From Phyllostachys edulis (lineage: Eukaryota > Streptophyta > Magnoliopsida > Poales > Poaceae), in NCBI GenBank assembly GCA_036346405.1, contig CM070562.1, positions 63,454,195 through 63,518,194 of the forward strand: DNA of 64,000 nt. Direction: 5' to 3'. A program made the translations under genes and the position numbers. Below are positions 1 through 12,559 of this stretch, one piece after another. The notes under the pieces are model-generated. The model did no database searches. It was not told the DNA's origin and saw only the letters and a list, made by a program, of their open reading frames with translations. Positions within the stretch are counted from its first letter, which is position 1; each line of letters starts with the position of its first letter.

Positions 1-1081
1 TGCGATGAATGGGTGGGAGCACCGACTTCGCGACGATGAGGCGATGCCGACGGTGGCGGAATCGAGGGCGGAGCGTCGATGGTGGCGCCAGAATCGGAGA
101 AGGAATGAAGTTTCACCACTGGCGAGAAACTTCAAAATCCGGGCTCTAGAGTGAGATTGGGGAGAGGCGCTCTGAGGCGTTGGGATGAGAAGAGAAGGGC
201 GCACGCTAGGGCTATTTATAGGGGCTCGGGCGGCCTCCAGATGGCGTAACGGCGGCGGAGTTCTTTTCGGAACCGAAAGGGGATAAGGAGATTGAACGAG
301 ATTCAAACTCAAATTTGAAAAGATAAGAATCAGAATTGGTTGCGGAGAGATACGGCTTCTAGAATGTGGGATCTACGCGGTTAAATCGGGCCGAATTGTC
401 CGTTGTCGGGTGGAACTCGAACTCACAGCAATGGCGGTCGCGCGAGGAAAGAAATCCAGCGCGAGGAAGAAGGAGAGGACGGGGACGACGCACTGTAGCG
501 GGCCCCACTTGTCGGCGTCAACGGAGAAAGGAAAGGAAAGCGTGCGCGTGAATCGTCCGATGACGATCCAACGGCCACGGATGTTTGGGGTGACCGCGCG
601 GTGTGAGCAAAGTGGCGAGGTCTTGGCAATGCATAGGGTTGAAATTTGGCGAATTCGGCCCACTTCATCGCTTAAAGATTTCTTTTGATTTTCTAATTGA
701 TTTAATTACGATAAATCAAATCGACTTTAGGAAATAGTAAATAAAATTAAAAATTATGAGAAAATTCACAAAAATCTCTAGAATTATTTTGGACTTAAAT
801 AAAATAATTCCAACTTACAGTTAGTAATAGATTTTGAAATTAAATTTGTTTTGGCTTTAAACAATTTAAAGAAAAGCTTTTAAAATTTTAGAAAATAATT
901 ACATTTTTATTTTCAACTTAAACTCAAATAAAACTTCAAAAACTTTAATAAATTTTATTTTTGACTTTTAAAACTTCAGAAATTCAAATAAAGAAATCAA
1001 ATTCTTTCAAATTTCGTGAAATGTAATAAAATAATAAATTTAATTAATTTTAAATTGGTAACAGAACCTTGGACTGTTACA
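1..1081 (-). mobile_element. Gypsy-type LTR, minus orientation (LTR-1)
   Basis: On the minus strand this block begins TGTAACAGTCC at 1081 and ends TCATCGCA at base 1, the TG...CA form of an LTR. A TATAAATAG box lies on the minus strand at 212-220, leaving about 210 bp of R/U5 downstream. The U3 side (about 660-1081) is very A/T-rich and the R/U5 side is G/C-rich. The LTR at 33095-34329 has the same ends, the same AT/GC split and a TATA at the same distance from its end, so they belong to related families. No polypurine tract precedes the 1081 end, so this is a 5' LTR or a solo LTR. The partner sequence, if any, lies left of the window. The ORFs inside are shadows. Confidence 0.6.
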
Positions 1082-1485
1082 CGTAATGAAAAAAAATTGG
1101 GTTTCGGGTTGCCATGCACGTTGTTGTCCCGATTGTGTTGTTTACAAAATTGATTTCTTTGGAAAAAGATTACGTAATATGTAATAGTAGAAATATCTGA
1201 GAAAAGATATTTAAGTTTGAAAGACTTCATAATTTAATTATGAAATACATAGTGCGCTCGATTTGGTTACATACATTAGAAACGACAACAATGCACAAAT
1301 GAGCAAACCAAAATACACCTATGATACATGCGAGCCTTTTTGGAATTCAAAAAATATGATTGGAACGAAATCAATCAGTCCTGGCAGCCCATCGCTCCCT
1401 TCCCCTTGTCTCTAGACCCTCTGCGGCGTTGGCCAGTCTCGAAGTTAGACATGTTCTACGAGACGGGCTAGACGATTGAATAATA

Positions 1486-2130
1486 TTAGGATAGTACAAC
1501 ATAGGCCCAAGTTAATATTGAGGATACGTACTGAACATAACTTACCTCTTCGATCCGTACTGCGCTCGAGCAACAGGGAGTGTTAGGACGGTCGTCGGTC
1601 TCACTAGCAGGAGCCTTCCCCTTGTGCGTCGTGTGCTCAGCCCGGTCAAACTCAACTTCCGGTACCTTTTCAGTCGGGTTGGGTGCGTAGGGTTTCCCGT
1701 GTTTGAAGGTCTCACCTCGCATCGAATAGTTTAGTATGTACTTCTACTAGATGAATGCCCTATCGTACATATCCGGACCATTGATCTATTGGAAGAAGTT
1801 GCATCGCATCTCCGGCTACCATTATGTGCAGATGTAGTTAGGGATTTGTGGAATACAATGTAAGATGTGGAAAATCTAAGTGTGTGCAAGATTCACTTAC
1901 GATGTGATGACCACACATGTAGTACTCCCGGGCGGCTGTCGCTGGGTGTGTGGACTAGATGATCTTCGAACACACATTGTGAGCATGGAAACTCCGGTGG
2001 TACCGGCACATCTTTCATAGAACAATCCAGATAGGGTTGAGCCCTCTCGGTAAGCCACTTGCGCTTCTATAGGATCTTCATGTAGAAGTTCACCGATGAG
2101 TCCGACATCTCGTTCCTCACAGTTATGTGA
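1486..2130 (-). pseudogene. Degenerate GRF-zinc-finger transposon protein
   Basis: On the minus strand, around 1909-1950, a frame reads HPATAAREYYMCG. Further on, around 1753-1803, it reads FFQ-stop-INGPDMYDRAFI. This is the layout of plant GRF-type zinc fingers (a Cys-rich start, a stretch with paired aromatic residues, then C-x-FFQW), a DNA/RNA-binding fold often carried by plant transposons. The Trp of the FFQW motif is a stop codon and at least one frameshift separates the two blocks, so the gene is dead. A polar tail with many Lys, Glu and Pro residues continues to 1486. It is on the same strand as the PMD fragments at 26338-33094 and probably belonged to the same mobile element. The stretch 1082-1485 holds nothing else I recognise. 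Confidence 0.45.
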
Positions 2131-2220
2131 ATCGAGCTTTGGTGATGTGTTGGGTGTGGTGGTGTAGTGTTATCCTACAGCTCTTTTCTTCTCCACTTCT
2201 CTTCTCCCTCCTTTTATAAT

Positions 2221-3165
2221 GGGCTATTTCGGCCTGAATAGGGGGCGTGGCCGAGTGTGGTCTTTTCGGTTTGAAAAGGTGGTGTGGCCTAGTGTGGTCT
2301 TGTCAGTCTGATAAGGTAGTGTCGCAATGTGTTGTCATCTCGATCTGTAAAAGTTGCAGCATGTGGCATGACAGGGTGCAGTATTTTTCGGCCTGAAAAG
2401 GCAACGTGGCGGAGTGAGGCCTTTTCGGTCTAAATAGGTATTTTGACATAGTGTGGTCTTGTCGGTGTGATGAGGTAGCATCGCAGTGTGTTGTCAACTT
2501 GGTCTGCAAAAGCTGCAACGTGTGGTGTGACATAGTATGGTCTCTTTCGGTTTGAAAAGGGGGTGTGGCGGAGTGATGTATTTTTGGTCTGAAAATGTGG
2601 TTTGGCATAGTGTGGTCTCGTCGGTGTGATGAGGTAGCATTGCAGTGTGTTGTCAACTCGGTCTGCAAAAGCTGCTACGTGTGGAGTGACAGGGTGCGGT
2701 CTTTTCAGCCTGAAAAGGGGGCATGATGGAGTGAGGTCTTTTTTGGTCTGAAAAGGTGGTTTGGCATAGTGTCGTCTTGTTGGTGTGATGAGGTAATGTC
2801 GGAATGTGTTGTCAACTCGGTCTGCAAAAGCTGCAGCGTGTGGCGTGACATAGTGCGATCACTTTCGGTCTGAAAAGGGGGCGTGGCGGAGTGATGTCTT
2901 TTTGGTCTGAAAATGTGGTTTGGCATAGTGTGATCTTTTCGGTGTGATGAGGTAGCATCGTAGTGTATTGTCAACTCGATCTGCAAAAGCTACAGCGTGC
3001 GGCGTCACAGGGTGCGGTCTTTTTGGCCTGAAAAGGGGACGTGGCGTAGTGTGGTCTTTTCGCTCTGAAAAGGTGGTTTGGCATAGTGTGATGTCATCTC
3101 GGTCTATAAAAATGGTAGTGTGTGGCGTGACTTGGTGCGGTCCTTAAGTTCTGAAACGAAGGGGT
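2221..3165. repeat. 159-bp minisatellite, about six copies
   Basis: A block containing GTGTGATGAGGTAGC recurs with its anchor at 2302, 2461, 2620, 2779 and 2938, exactly 159 bp apart each time. Partial copies lie at both ends; the last is shortened by a deletion near 3097. Each unit holds two or three GGTCTGAAAAGG-like segments, so it looks built from smaller pieces. Because 159 is 53 codons, the minus strand stays open over long stretches and encodes a 53-residue repeat rich in His, Thr and Ser. No start context or family supports a real protein. The array lies inside the decayed PMD/GRF transposon sequence, just upstream of the GRF fragment in its reading direction. Confidence 0.9.
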
Positions 3166-3448
3166 GTCACGATGATGACTCCCTCATGTGGTTACCCGTG
3201 CACACAAGAACAAACTGTATTAGAACACAACACTACCATAATGTAAGTTGTACATAAATTTATATTTACATGGCTGACTAATATTTACAACTAGTATCTA
3301 CTCGCAGACCCTCTTAGGGCGTACCCCATGCGTGGCTCCTGGCCTCGTCCGGGGCACCTGTGGGCGCTGGTTCGAGTAGGTCAAAGGCCCAAGCAGAGGC
3401 ACTCTACAGGCTCGAGTAGCCTGAGGGTGTGTTGCGAGAGGATCTTGC
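3166..3448 (-). pseudogene. Tail of PMD transposon gene, piece 1 (split by gypsy element)
   Basis: This G/C-rich block (3300-3448) ends in the duplicated target CTTGC (3444-3448) and resumes at 26338 after the 22.9-kb gypsy element. It is thus the continuation of the PMD-type gene fragments at 26338-26694 and 31391-33094, read on the minus strand. By analogy with grass PMD genes it would hold the low-complexity C-terminal region. No clear motif survives, so the assignment rests on continuity once the insertions are removed. The A/T-rich part 3166-3299 is probably 3' flank. Confidence 0.4.
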
Positions 3449-5955
3449 TGTAATACCCCGTTTTACTTTAAAGAGGAGAATTTCTTTAGAGAATGGATTT
3501 AACAAGAGTTTGGAGGGGGGGGTTGCTTAAACTGGAAAACCTGGGCCGTGGGCTTTCAGCCCACGACGTTTAGCCTTTAGGGACCCGGCCCAAGAGAGGA
3601 AGGGGCAGCCAAACCCTAGCCTTGGGGTTCCCCATTGCGCCTCACACTCCCCATTTTCTTTCCAGCCACCACCCCTAGTCCCCTTTTTGCCCTTTCCTCC
3701 CAAACAGTATCCTTGTTGTCTTGTGTGTTGCCGACCAGAAGCAAAGGGAAGAGAAGGAGAAGAGGGAAGGGAAGCAGAAGAGGGAAGGGAAGGAGAAGAG
3801 GGTGAAAGAAGGAAGGGTGGAAGAAAAGGGAGGAGTTCCACTGGGATCTCGTGTTCGTCATCTTGATCTCAAAGGGTGATGATTCTAATACTTCTTCTCT
3901 ATTTAGCATTCGGTAGAACCTGTTTGGAAGATCGGTAGAATCTGTTTGGCAGATCGGTAATCTACTGGTTCCGTTGCACTGCAGTTTCGGGCACTGTAGC
4001 TACGAAATTTGGGAATTTTGTTTCCTAGAGAATTGTAGGTCTCTATTTGTTCTTTCCATAGAGTGCTTGATCACATATTTTGGATAAACGATTAGAGAGT
4101 TATGGTTGTTAGATCTCCACTGTGCGAATTTGGGTTGTCTCCTGCAGCAGTTTTCAAAAAGGGGAATTTAGGGTTCCTTAATGCGAGAATATTTTAACAC
4201 TCAGTTGTAGGTAATTTTCTGTACATGTTCGCAGTGGTACGGTTTGGTAGTTTTGGAGTTGTAAATATTAAGTTATGATTTTTGAAAGCTGGCTATCTGA
4301 TCAGTTTGTCTGGTTCTGACAGAGTGCATAATTTTGAACATTACAATTATAAGATGTGTTAATTCGTGGTTTTTATCTGCATGAACAATGTAGATAACTT
4401 CTTAAGGATTCCAGAGAGTCTAAGAACATGATTTTTGGATGGGTAGAATAGAAGTTATGATTTTTGGAAAACTGTAGTCCAGAACTGAGTTGGTGTTGGC
4501 AGTCGTGGGAAAACTTTGATTTGAGAAAGTTAATGGTAGAATAAAATGTTTGCCATAACTAGGTTATGGTATATAATTCCCTATGGATTCTAAAAAGTAC
4601 TAGATCATTATTTTTGCATGTATATATTAAAAATTATGAAATTATTCAGTCGGCAGTACCGAAGATGACACATATGTCTTCGGGTTTAAAAACGGGGGTT
4701 TAGACAAATTAATCTGAACTTTTGATCACCTAAGAAAGTATGGGTATTTGTGTATAGATTCTATAATGATATGATTTATTATTTTGTGATGTGGGAGTTG
4801 ACAGTTTGGTAGTTTTAATGCCATGACATAATTGTGGAATTTGAGAGCGGGTAGGAGCGTTGTATATTAAGCGCCGATTTGTTTTGCCAAGGCTTGTATT
4901 GAGTGGTGTATTTATTGTAGGCGGAATGGCTTTGGGTTTGGTATCACCCTCAATCCATTCCGATTTGTCGCAGCTCGAAAGGCAAGTATATTTTAGAGTG
5001 ATATTGGATGTTTGGCAATATCCTTTGATTCGATGAATGCTTATTAAGATTATTCATGTGAAGTATGTTTAGTTCATAATGCTTATATGTTCTCGATAAT
5101 CTGATGATGATTATGAAAAAAATGTTGATTATCCATTTCATTGCATGTCAAGCATTCATGTTGAAATGACATAACCCACAGGAGTGGGCATTGTGGTCCC
5201 CATATGTAAGATATGGGCAATGAGGTCCCTATATGTAAGATATGGGCAATGAGATCCCCGTCTGAAAGAGGACGTGCAATGGATCCCGGTCTGAAAAAGG
5301 ACAGGCTTTGGGTCCCTGCATTTGAGAATGTGGGCATGAGTGAACACCGACGGGTGCTACACTCCGCTATACCGGTATAAGCAGAAGTGAAGTTGTGGCA
5401 TGTGCAAGATTTGCATTGTATTCTTGAAAAATGAAAAGTGGTTTGAGATATTGAGAGAGATGGAAATGAATTGATATTAAGATGATGCCTCTTTTATTAT
5501 TCTATTTTGTACTTACTGAGCCGTGGACTCACCCTTACTTTACTGTTGTTTTTAGGTAATTGTTGATGATGCTTCTTGGGAAGGGTTAGTACATGGAGCA
5601 CATCACACACTCCAATATTTGATCACTTGTCATGAGGAATTTTACCTTAACATGATGGTTTATTCTTTTAAGTTATGATGGATATGGATTAATTCTAAAT
5701 GATGGTTTAGAACTTGTTTGTTCATATCTTAGAATTTAATCGATTGGTTTTGCTCCAATTTTGGATTTCTATCTTGCTATGCTTCTGGAGGTTAACTATG
5801 TATGTCGGTCATGTCCTTATTTTTATGTTATTGTGACCCGTTGACGGGTTTTAATATTAAACTGCTTGTTGTAATTTTATTGTTAATGGAGATAAATCTT
5901 TTTGTTATAGTAGTTTAGTGGCATTCCAAGCTCAGTGTTGGGCTAGGGTGTTATA
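3449..5955 (+). repeat. 5' LTR of R1 (2507 bp)
   Basis: It aligns end to end with 24223-26337, including the shared start, the purine tract at 3730-3845, the motif GTTTGGTAGTTTTG, and the end GGCTCAGTGTTGGG. It carries about 0.4 kb (about 5157-5600) missing from the 3' LTR. That extra piece includes short direct repeats built on GTAAGATATGGGCAATGAG and GTCTGAAA. The last base pairs differ between the LTRs (TTATA here, TTACA there), a mutation in the terminal CA. No ORF inside is credible. Confidence 0.92.
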
Positions 5956-5957
5956 GT

Positions 5958-5969
5958 TGGTATCAGAGT
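5958..5969 (+). other. Primer-binding site of R1 (initiator tRNA-Met type)
   Basis: TGGTATCAGAGT begins two bases after the 5' LTR. It matches the complement of the plant initiator tRNA-Met 3' end (TGGTATCAGAGC) except for the last base. It fixes the plus orientation of R1. Confidence 0.85.
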
Positions 5970-7077
5970 GGGTTTTAGGTCCACTATGAATAGATTAACA
6001 ACTTAGGTAAACTTAATCTGTTAAAATTTGCTTTAGGACTAGTAAAATTAACTAAAATTTGTTAATGGTTAATCAACTTAAAATTTGACACACTAGTGCA
6101 CAGTAGGATGGGAATGGGTCGAGCATTGCATTTACGTTTTCGTTATGTCGTATTGATGATCCGTGCTTTTATTGTGGTTCCTTGATTTGATTATATGATT
6201 GTTATGTGTATTGACAGTGATGTTGAGAGGTAGAGATCGTGGTTGTGGACAGGTTGTGCAACCGTTCATGGTATGGGAATAGTGAAGTATTTACCTCGGG
6301 TAGCCTAGTAACAGGCGTTGAGGATGGGTTTCTTTGGGATGTTATTGTCTTCCTTGAGTTTGGATTGATTATTCTTGTTACAGTTGCAGTTGATGAATTT
6401 TCTTGGGTTAATGGTTACATTGTAGTTGAAGGGTTTTCATTGGTCTTTATTGGTTCCATAAATCAATCATTTGTTCTCCCGAATGATGAGTTGTTTTGCT
6501 GCTTATAAACATGGTTGATTTACAAGGTTGGTCTTTTATTGAGGAGTTCCACTTTTGTTGTTGGAAAACATAACTCGTTTAATCGCTTGGTACTTTGGTT
6601 AATGGGAGTTTTCTTTTGCAAGTTCTTAAATGCGAGGAAGCTTTGGCCCTATGTATTTCTTTTTAGGGTAATTTGAGTATGGTGTTTAAAACTTCTTTTT
6701 TATGAAAGAAAGCGTCAAAGCCCTTTTTGCAATATCCTGTTATGGTTAAGTTAGAGATTGTGTTCAAATAAACTGTTATGGTATTGGTATCAAGTGGGGT
6801 CAATGGCGTGGTACATAATTAATCTTAACTAGTATCCTTGGAAGTAAAATCGATTAAGTTGACGTTGTCCTCTAATAGTTCTTGATGAACTGTGATTATG
6901 AGTATGGCTATACCTAATTAGAATCAATAGAGTTATTAAGAGGCGTGGAACAATTATGAACTGGGTTGATCATTAAGAGTGATAAATTTGGTAAACATCT
7001 TTGGTAAATTGGATTAACGGACCTCAATAGATTAATCTAACTGTTAGTGATTGTTAAATTAAGGATTTGTTTGAATG
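5970..7077 (+). pseudogene. Leader and decayed gag of R1
   Basis: After the primer-binding site there is a leader, then an ATG near 6219 opening a short frame rich in Arg and Gly (MLRGRDRGCGQ) that stops within 21 codons. Basic Arg/Gly starts like this are common in gypsy gag proteins, but no capsid motif survives. The remainder to 7077 is A/T-rich and full of stops in all frames. I see no intact gene. The block ends at the TTGTC target of the solo LTR that follows. Confidence 0.4.
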
Positions 7078-7082
7078 TTGTC

Positions 7083-10000
7083 TGTGAGACTCCGACGTTT
7101 ATTAAGCTCATAATACTTAGTCATCCAATTGACCCTAGTATTATCAACCAAATAAACCCGGTCTCGAGAGATGTATACTCCCCAGGATGCAGTATACATA
7201 CCTCACACCAAAAGAATGTATCAATTCCATACAACACATAGAACATAAGCAACAAACCAGAAGTTAATGTTAATAAGGAAAAGCTATTACAAAAGAGGGC
7301 CCTTAGGCCAAATAGCAACAATTCTACAAAGATAACAATGAAGCAAAAGTGCCATAAAGATGGCTATAACACAAAGCCAATCGGTGTGCCTTAACCCTAG
7401 GCATCGACCGACCGCCAAGCTAGTCGTCAAGAAAGCGCAACACGTAGCACAAAAGAGAGGCTCTTGGAGCTCTCCTTCTTCCTCTGCAACAAAAGCCACA
7501 AAAAAATGCCACAACCACGCGGATGAGTACATAAAGTACTCCGCAAGACTTACGTGTGAGATAACAGAACTATAAATAGCTACATGCAAGCTTTATTTAA
7601 GTGGATGAGGCTTTGGACTCATTTTAGCATAAAGAAACATTTATTTGCAATAACATAATAGATTGAAGGCAATTTGGCAAAGCATTTTTAAATGTTGAAG
7701 TAACAACGAGATAATAACATAGTAACAACAACAAAAACATCCTGGAAGTGACTAACCCAAGTCACCACAACAATAGCATGAGCATCCATTCATGCCAACC
7801 CATCAAGTTTTAATTAAAAGGTTGAGTCTAGTTCTTACGGGGCGTTTCCGAGCGTGTCCATAACCTAGGGCGAGGCTATTCAAATAGTTTTATCCTGCGC
7901 AGGGTGTACCAATGTACCCACACGCCGACCGCCTTTCCTTTAGGCACACTACCTTTGGTATGCCGCAGCTAAGTCCTACGAGACATTTCCAATGGGCGAT
8001 GCTAATTACGAGCAAGAACTCCACGGGATAAGGACACATTAGACAGCCTAGCCGGTCTCGCCAATGCTCCTCCCAACACCACACACACACATTTTATTAA
8101 AACATACCCACCGACCAGCTCATAATTAACACCTCCCAAAGTACTTAGTCAAGAGAGGTCCCATATCCCCCTCGTGTGGTTAGCACGCATAAAATTGCTC
8201 GTAGCGGTGGCGCAAGTAACTCGGTCCTTAATGACTCAGGCATACTACCACATTCCAAAAACCGCACCATCCATCCAATATGCCCAAGTCTAAATCAATC
8301 CTTTATTTTCAGTTTTTGGTTTTACAAATTAATCAAAGCACAAGTGCTGGACATATAAGAGTAATAATCAGTTTTGAGTGATCAAGACCATCGACTAAGT
8401 CGATGATCGCCCATTTCTACCGATAACTAAGCATGTCTAAGCAATTTAAAACGAAACTACTAAGTGATAAGAGCTCATCCAACGAGCTCCCACCACAGCA
8501 AATAACCTAGGCTCATGGTAGTAGAGGATGAACAATTCCTACAGATTATGCAACTATAGGCTTGCTAGCGACATTTAACCAAAGTAGCATGCATACATAG
8601 AAGTAAAACGATATATTAAGCTTTAAAGTAATGGGACAGTGATGGAAATGATCAAACTGCTTGCCTTGTTGTTGCTGGCCAAGTTGTGGCAGAGGGTCAC
8701 TCTCGGGATCACCACAAATGTCGAAACCTAACGGAAAAGCGAGAAAGAACCGATAAGAACGACGAAAAACCAAAAAGACGCAACAGAGAAACTTCTCCGA
8801 AAGCTATGAAAATTTTACAGCAGCAAGACAATGATTTATCATGAATTTAGCAACAAGAACCAATTGATTTGGATTCTTAATGCAAAAGATATGATGAAAT
8901 CAATTCTGCTCAGCCTATTAATTAGAAATATGTTACTGTTCATCGCAAAATTTTCTAGAATAGAAGTGAAGCTGAAATTTTTACTGTAAAACCAGCACCT
9001 CATGAGATGAATAACACAATTGAGTTCATCTCATTTGGAGCTATATTGCACTTTCTATAATTTTTCAAAAACAAGAACTTGAACAAAATTATAATGCACA
9101 AGTTCTCATTTTATAACAGCAACAAGCTCAAAACTAATTTTCACAGTGAGTTCACTAAGAGAGAAACCAACAAAGTTGGTCTCACCCAAAAATAATCTAT
9201 AGAGCATTAGTTATGTATTTTACAAGTTAAGCATCAATTTGAGTGTATATTTAAAGTGAGTTTTAAAATCTAATGGCAAAACTGTGCTCTGAAGCTGAAC
9301 TCGACTTACAATCATTTTTGGATTAAAGTCAAGTTCAATACAGAGTTAACACAATTTGAATGACCTCATTTGGAATTAAAATGAAAGAGATATGAAATTC
9401 TAAAGTTTATACCTTATTTCAGTTTAACTAAGACTTCATTGGAATTTCTAAAACCCATAAGGACATGGGAGGGCGTGAGCCACAGATCTTAGATCTAACG
9501 GCTCGAGACCTCCCAGTGAACAACTTGACACGCGCCGGGAGGTCCAGAGGTCTGGACCTCCTAGCAACGCACATGCGTGAGGTGAGGGAGGTCGGGGCCG
9601 AGATCACGAAATCCAACGGACCCAAGGCCTGAAAGGAGGTCGGAGCGGACCCAGATCTAAAGGGAGGTCCTCAACGGTTGAGATCTTCCAAAGGAAGGTC
9701 CAAACTATCAAGATCTCCCCGAGGAAAATCTACATCGTCGGGACCTCACAGGGGAGGTCTGGGCCGGTCAGATGTTCAAGGAGGTCCTTGATGGTCCAGA
9801 TCGTCGAGGAGGACCTTGACGGTCAAGATCTACCCGGGAGGTCATGAAAGGTGAGATGGCCTCGGGAGGTCCTAAGCAGAGGTCTAAACATTCTGAGACC
9901 TCCGTGGAGGTCTCGGCGGCTATGATTGCGCAGGGAGGTCTTGGGCGCTTGGATCTCCTCGGAGGAGGTCCGGGCGCCCTGCACCAGCGGCTTTAACTTC

Positions 10001-12559
10001 GCACGCGCTTGGACATGAATAAATGCGGCGGGACCATGAGGAGGTCCGCGAGGGAGGTTTTAAATGCGCACAAGAGCGGGTTTAATGGCATTTATCGCTA
10101 ACCCCATGATTGCAATGATTGGGCATTTAAACGGTGAATTTATGTCCTAAAACGACAATGACACGCTCGGGACGTCCGACAAAATCCCGGCGTGAAGAAG
10201 TGATCTCGCCGGCGATGTAGAGCCCGCGGTGAGGTCCAATGATACCGTTGGTCCGCAATAACCATGCGCACAATGGTCCTCCTCTCAACGGCGGCGACGG
10301 CCTTGAGCGCCGCCGAGCCGGAGAGGTCAAAAGATGACCAAAGACGGCCAAACTACGAAAATGCAAAATGGAGCTCAGCGCGACAATCAAGCGTATCAAG
10401 AAACAAAGCTCCGCAACATGCATTCAGCGGGTGCCAAGGCATCTAAAGGACTAACGGGGGTGTACTGGAGGTCCTAAGGTGCTCGGGAGGTCGTGGAGGT
10501 GATGACCGGAGTTGGGGAAGGCAGTGAAGCTTCACAGCCCAAAGCTCCAGCCCCAAGCTCGACTTTGTCCACCTCTGAAAAATGCCCAAACAATTCAAGT
10601 TAGGGTTAACTTCCAAGAGGTCTTTAGGAGCAAGAGTGAGCAAGGTTTGAAAGAGGGAGCCACTGGAACTCTGAGCACCGAGAAGCTCCAAGGTCCTCAA
10701 CAATGGCAGCCAAGATGGGAGGTGAGTGGAAGAGCAAAGCTTAGAAGGCACCAGTGCAAGCTAGAACTTGAAGGAGTGCCAAAGAAGCTACGGGAGGAAC
10801 CCAATGGGGCTTTATACTTGGGCACAGGAGGTCATGGACCACTGGCTAAGCTCATGGTGAGCTTGGCCCATGGCACGGTCTAGGACATTGGACAAGATGT
10901 AAAGTTGACGGGGTGACAGCCCACTGTCTTGACTGAAAAGCGGAAGTCGACTGCATTAAATGCTTGGTCACAGAGAGTGATTAAAGGTGCCTGAGGCTGG
11001 CGCAAGACACTCCACCGCCGAGCTTCGCATGCGCCAGAGGAAGGAGAAGAACAGGAGGTCTTGGTGACCGTTGGATAAGACACAGGAGAGGTCCTAACCA
11101 TCGGATCAATTTTTGAACCGTTATGTTTTAAGTGGGTGGGAGGAGGTCCCACCACACGATCAAGATGGGGAGGTCGTGGCCCTCCGATTTCTTAATCGCA
11201 AAAACGCACGTGAGGAAAAGGGCAGGGAGGTCCGGCGTTGGATCTCCATCCAACGGTGTGGACCTCCAGTGAGGACTTAACTGCACGCGATCAAAAGGAC
11301 ATGAGGGAGGTCATGGCCTTTGGATTTAAATCCAAGGGCACCGACGATGGGGAGGTCTCGATATGATGCATAGCGAGCAAGGGAGGTCAGACCGTTAGAT
11401 TTAGATCTAAGGGTTCCGATCAAAAGAGGTAGAGGTCTGAGCTTGCATAACGCACAAGGGAGGTCGGGGCCTTTAGATTTAGATCTAAGGGCTACGATCT
11501 CACGTCTTGCCGGGAGGTCAGTGCGCATGAGACAAAGGAAGTCGTGGAGTGAGATTTTAATCTAACGGTGCACAACAAAAGATGGGGAGGTTGTGAGCGC
11601 TTGATAGCGCTGGGAGGTCGTGAGTGTTGGATCTCGATCCAACGGCCTCGACCTTGGTTAGGTGGGAGGTTTGTTTAGTTTAGGTTGAGAGGAGGAGGTC
11701 GGGGCCATGGATCTTGGATCCAAGGGCTATGACCTCACGAAATGGGAGGACTGACCGAGTATGTTGAGGAGGAGGTCGTGGGCTGTTGGATTTGATCCAG
11801 CGGCACGACCTCAACAAGTGGGATGACCTCATTGCGATGGTTTAACACTCGAGGAGGTCTTTGAGGTTTAAACACGTGGGAGGTCATGACCATGGATCAT
11901 CGATCCAACGGCAATGACCTCATGAGGTGGGAGGTCCTTGCGGTGTTGATCATGAGGAGGTCGTGGTGTTGGATGTAAATCCAGCTACCGCATTTGATCA
12001 AGGTGGAGATGAGGTCTCACGAGGTGCGAGACATGGTTGGGCTGGACCAACTTTGAATATGGCTAACCCAAGGAGCAGTGTAGGCTTTTAAATTTAGTTT
12101 TTAACAGCTGAAACTTAGCAGAATTATTTGAGATAGCAAATGAACTCCAAATTTAATGAAATTTTAACTGGAGCTTGCTGATAATGAGATCAACCTTGCA
12201 TAAAATTTCCAGAGGTTATTATGTGATGCATTTTTCTCAGGAAATTCACGAAGGTTGTTTAAAGGATTGTTTTGCCTCCAAAATTATCAACAAGTGTTAT
12301 AACTCATGATATTTTTCAGAGGGTCCCATATCAGTTTTGGGACCAAGGAAAATATATTCCAAATGTTTGACACAAGATTTAAGATAATTGGAAAATGAGT
12401 TTGATTTTTGGTCAACAAGAGCTTTGTGTTTTGGATTACACAACTCTTGGACAAGAATTACATAAGATTTTAGGGTTTTTCAAGATGTGAGAAAAAGTTT
12501 TAATTTCTACACATATAATTATACTTGATTAACCCTAATTACACAGTTGGGATGTTACA
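7083..12559 (-). mobile_element. 5.5-kb solo LTR, minus orientation, with GGAGGTC arrays
   Basis: On the minus strand it starts TGTAACATCCCAACTG at 12559 and ends GTCTCACA at 7083. The target TTGTC is duplicated at 7078-7082 and 12560-12564, proving both boundaries. No internal region and only one TATA box (TATAAAG, minus, 10810-10816) are present, so it is a solo LTR left by LTR-LTR recombination. Between 9440 and 12030 the heptamer GGAGGTC and close variants occur dozens of times on the plus strand. The downstream part (7840-7920) carries a conserved GTTATGGACACGCTCGG block also seen in the LTRs at 26695-31390 and 45963-48936, so the three are related. The unusual length is real, not two LTRs in tandem. 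Confidence 0.9.
9440..12030. repeat. Interspersed GGAGGTC heptamer array
   Basis: GGAGGTC, or its complement GACCTCC, recurs roughly every 20-60 bp over 2.6 kb, separated by unrelated sequence that often contains GATCTA or CAACGG. Several units are followed by GTGG or GGATCT. It spans both sides of the LTR's TATA box. Spacing is irregular, so it is not a satellite. ORFs across it are products of the composition. Confidence 0.85.

Noticed and set aside
9440..12030. Possible CRISPR-like or satellite array
   Set aside because: The heptamer spacing is irregular, the spacers are not unit-length, and the array is inside an LTR of a plant element.
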